A DNA stretch of 64,000 bases from Candidatus Accumulibacter sp. ACC003 (GTDB taxonomy: Bacteria; Pseudomonadota; Gammaproteobacteria; Burkholderiales; Rhodocyclaceae), in NCBI RefSeq assembly GCF_907163085.1, contig NZ_CAJQTX010000002.1, positions 248,001 to 312,000 on the forward strand. Reading direction: 5' to 3'. Below the pieces are notes generated by a model. That model did not search any database and was not told the origin of the DNA. It saw nothing but the letters and a program-made list of their open reading frames with translations. Within the stretch, counting starts at the first letter, position 1; each line of letters begins with the position of its first letter. A program made the position numbers and the translations under genes. This document shows positions 59,825 to 64,000 of this stretch, one piece after another.

Positions 59825-59828
<4 letters not shown>
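58404..59828 (-). CDS. YihY/BrkB-family inner membrane protein
   Basis: 474 residues from a GTG at 59828 that overlaps the stop of the DUF748 gene (GTGA). About six membrane helices occupy residues 50-300: LTLRAMSLVYTTLLSIVPLLALSFS at the start and later NQYAAIYSSLAILILFMIWLYLSW are typical of the family once misnamed ribonuclease BN. The C-terminal ~170 residues are soluble, with a winged-helix-like section (LSEFVRRLRMPSHVLQTVFE), which only some members carry. Function is unknown. Its 3' end overlaps hom. Confidence 0.9.

Positions 59829-64000
<4,172 letters not shown>

Overview
The window is a GC-rich, gene-dense bacterial chromosome segment with few intergenic gaps. The gene set points to a betaproteobacterium of the Rhodocyclales type: Kdo transferase next to heptosyltransferase I, polA divergent from a DUF2782 gene plus thrB, the nadD-rsfS-rlmH-maf run, paired BPSS1780-type membrane proteins, an O2-independent ubiquinone set (ubiU-ubiV-ubiT) and a PEP-CTERM protein. 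Together with a complete propionyl-CoA to methylmalonyl-CoA to succinyl-CoA block, a relative of 'Candidatus Accumulibacter' is my best guess. That is inference from gene content, not a database match.

Layout. 0-6.4 kb: envelope sugars (end of a TolC-type protein, waaA, waaC, manC, rfbB, rfbD). 6.5-7.3 kb: a TauE/SafE exporter. 7.3-15.8 kb: a GntR regulator and a crotonase, divergent from methylmalonyl-CoA mutase, meaB, pccB and pccA, closed by a strong terminator. 15.9-21.3 kb (minus strand): a tripartite efflux system with a small K+-channel-like protein at its end, and an AI-2E transporter. 21.3-27.0 kb (minus strand): lipoprotein, glutathione S-transferase, glutamate decarboxylase, DNA polymerase I. 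27.4-28.7 kb: DUF2782 gene and homoserine kinase.

28.7-35.2 kb is the accessory part. It holds a three-gene cassette (putative lipoprotein, lysozyme-like protein, DUF2235 hydrolase), two decayed pieces of a second DUF2782-thrB locus, a 21-bp tandem repeat array, REP-like repeats, and a PEP-CTERM gene with a good sigma-54 promoter match. The decayed thrB 3' end lies just before the BPSS1780 genes, which suggests that the region was inserted by, or together with, a duplication of thrB.

35.2-48.5 kb returns to core genes: BPSS1780 pair, nadD, rsfS, rlmH, maf, a two-component system, a CsoR/RcnR-family repressor with its RcnA-like exporter, ubiB, argS, a SPOR protein, dsbA and an SDR. 48.7-52 kb: a metal/cobalamin receptor-like protein and ubiU-ubiV-ubiT behind a near-perfect FNR-type class II promoter. 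52-53 kb: DUF190-crcB, bracketed by two copies of one inverted-repeat element. 53.3-64 kb: a YccA/Bax-inhibitor-1 protein, an Mth938-like protein, two alanine-type aminotransferases with homoserine dehydrogenase, a YihY/BrkB membrane protein, and a very large DUF748 (AsmA-like) protein running off the right edge.

I saw no rRNA, tRNA, CRISPR array, intact transposase or phage structural gene.
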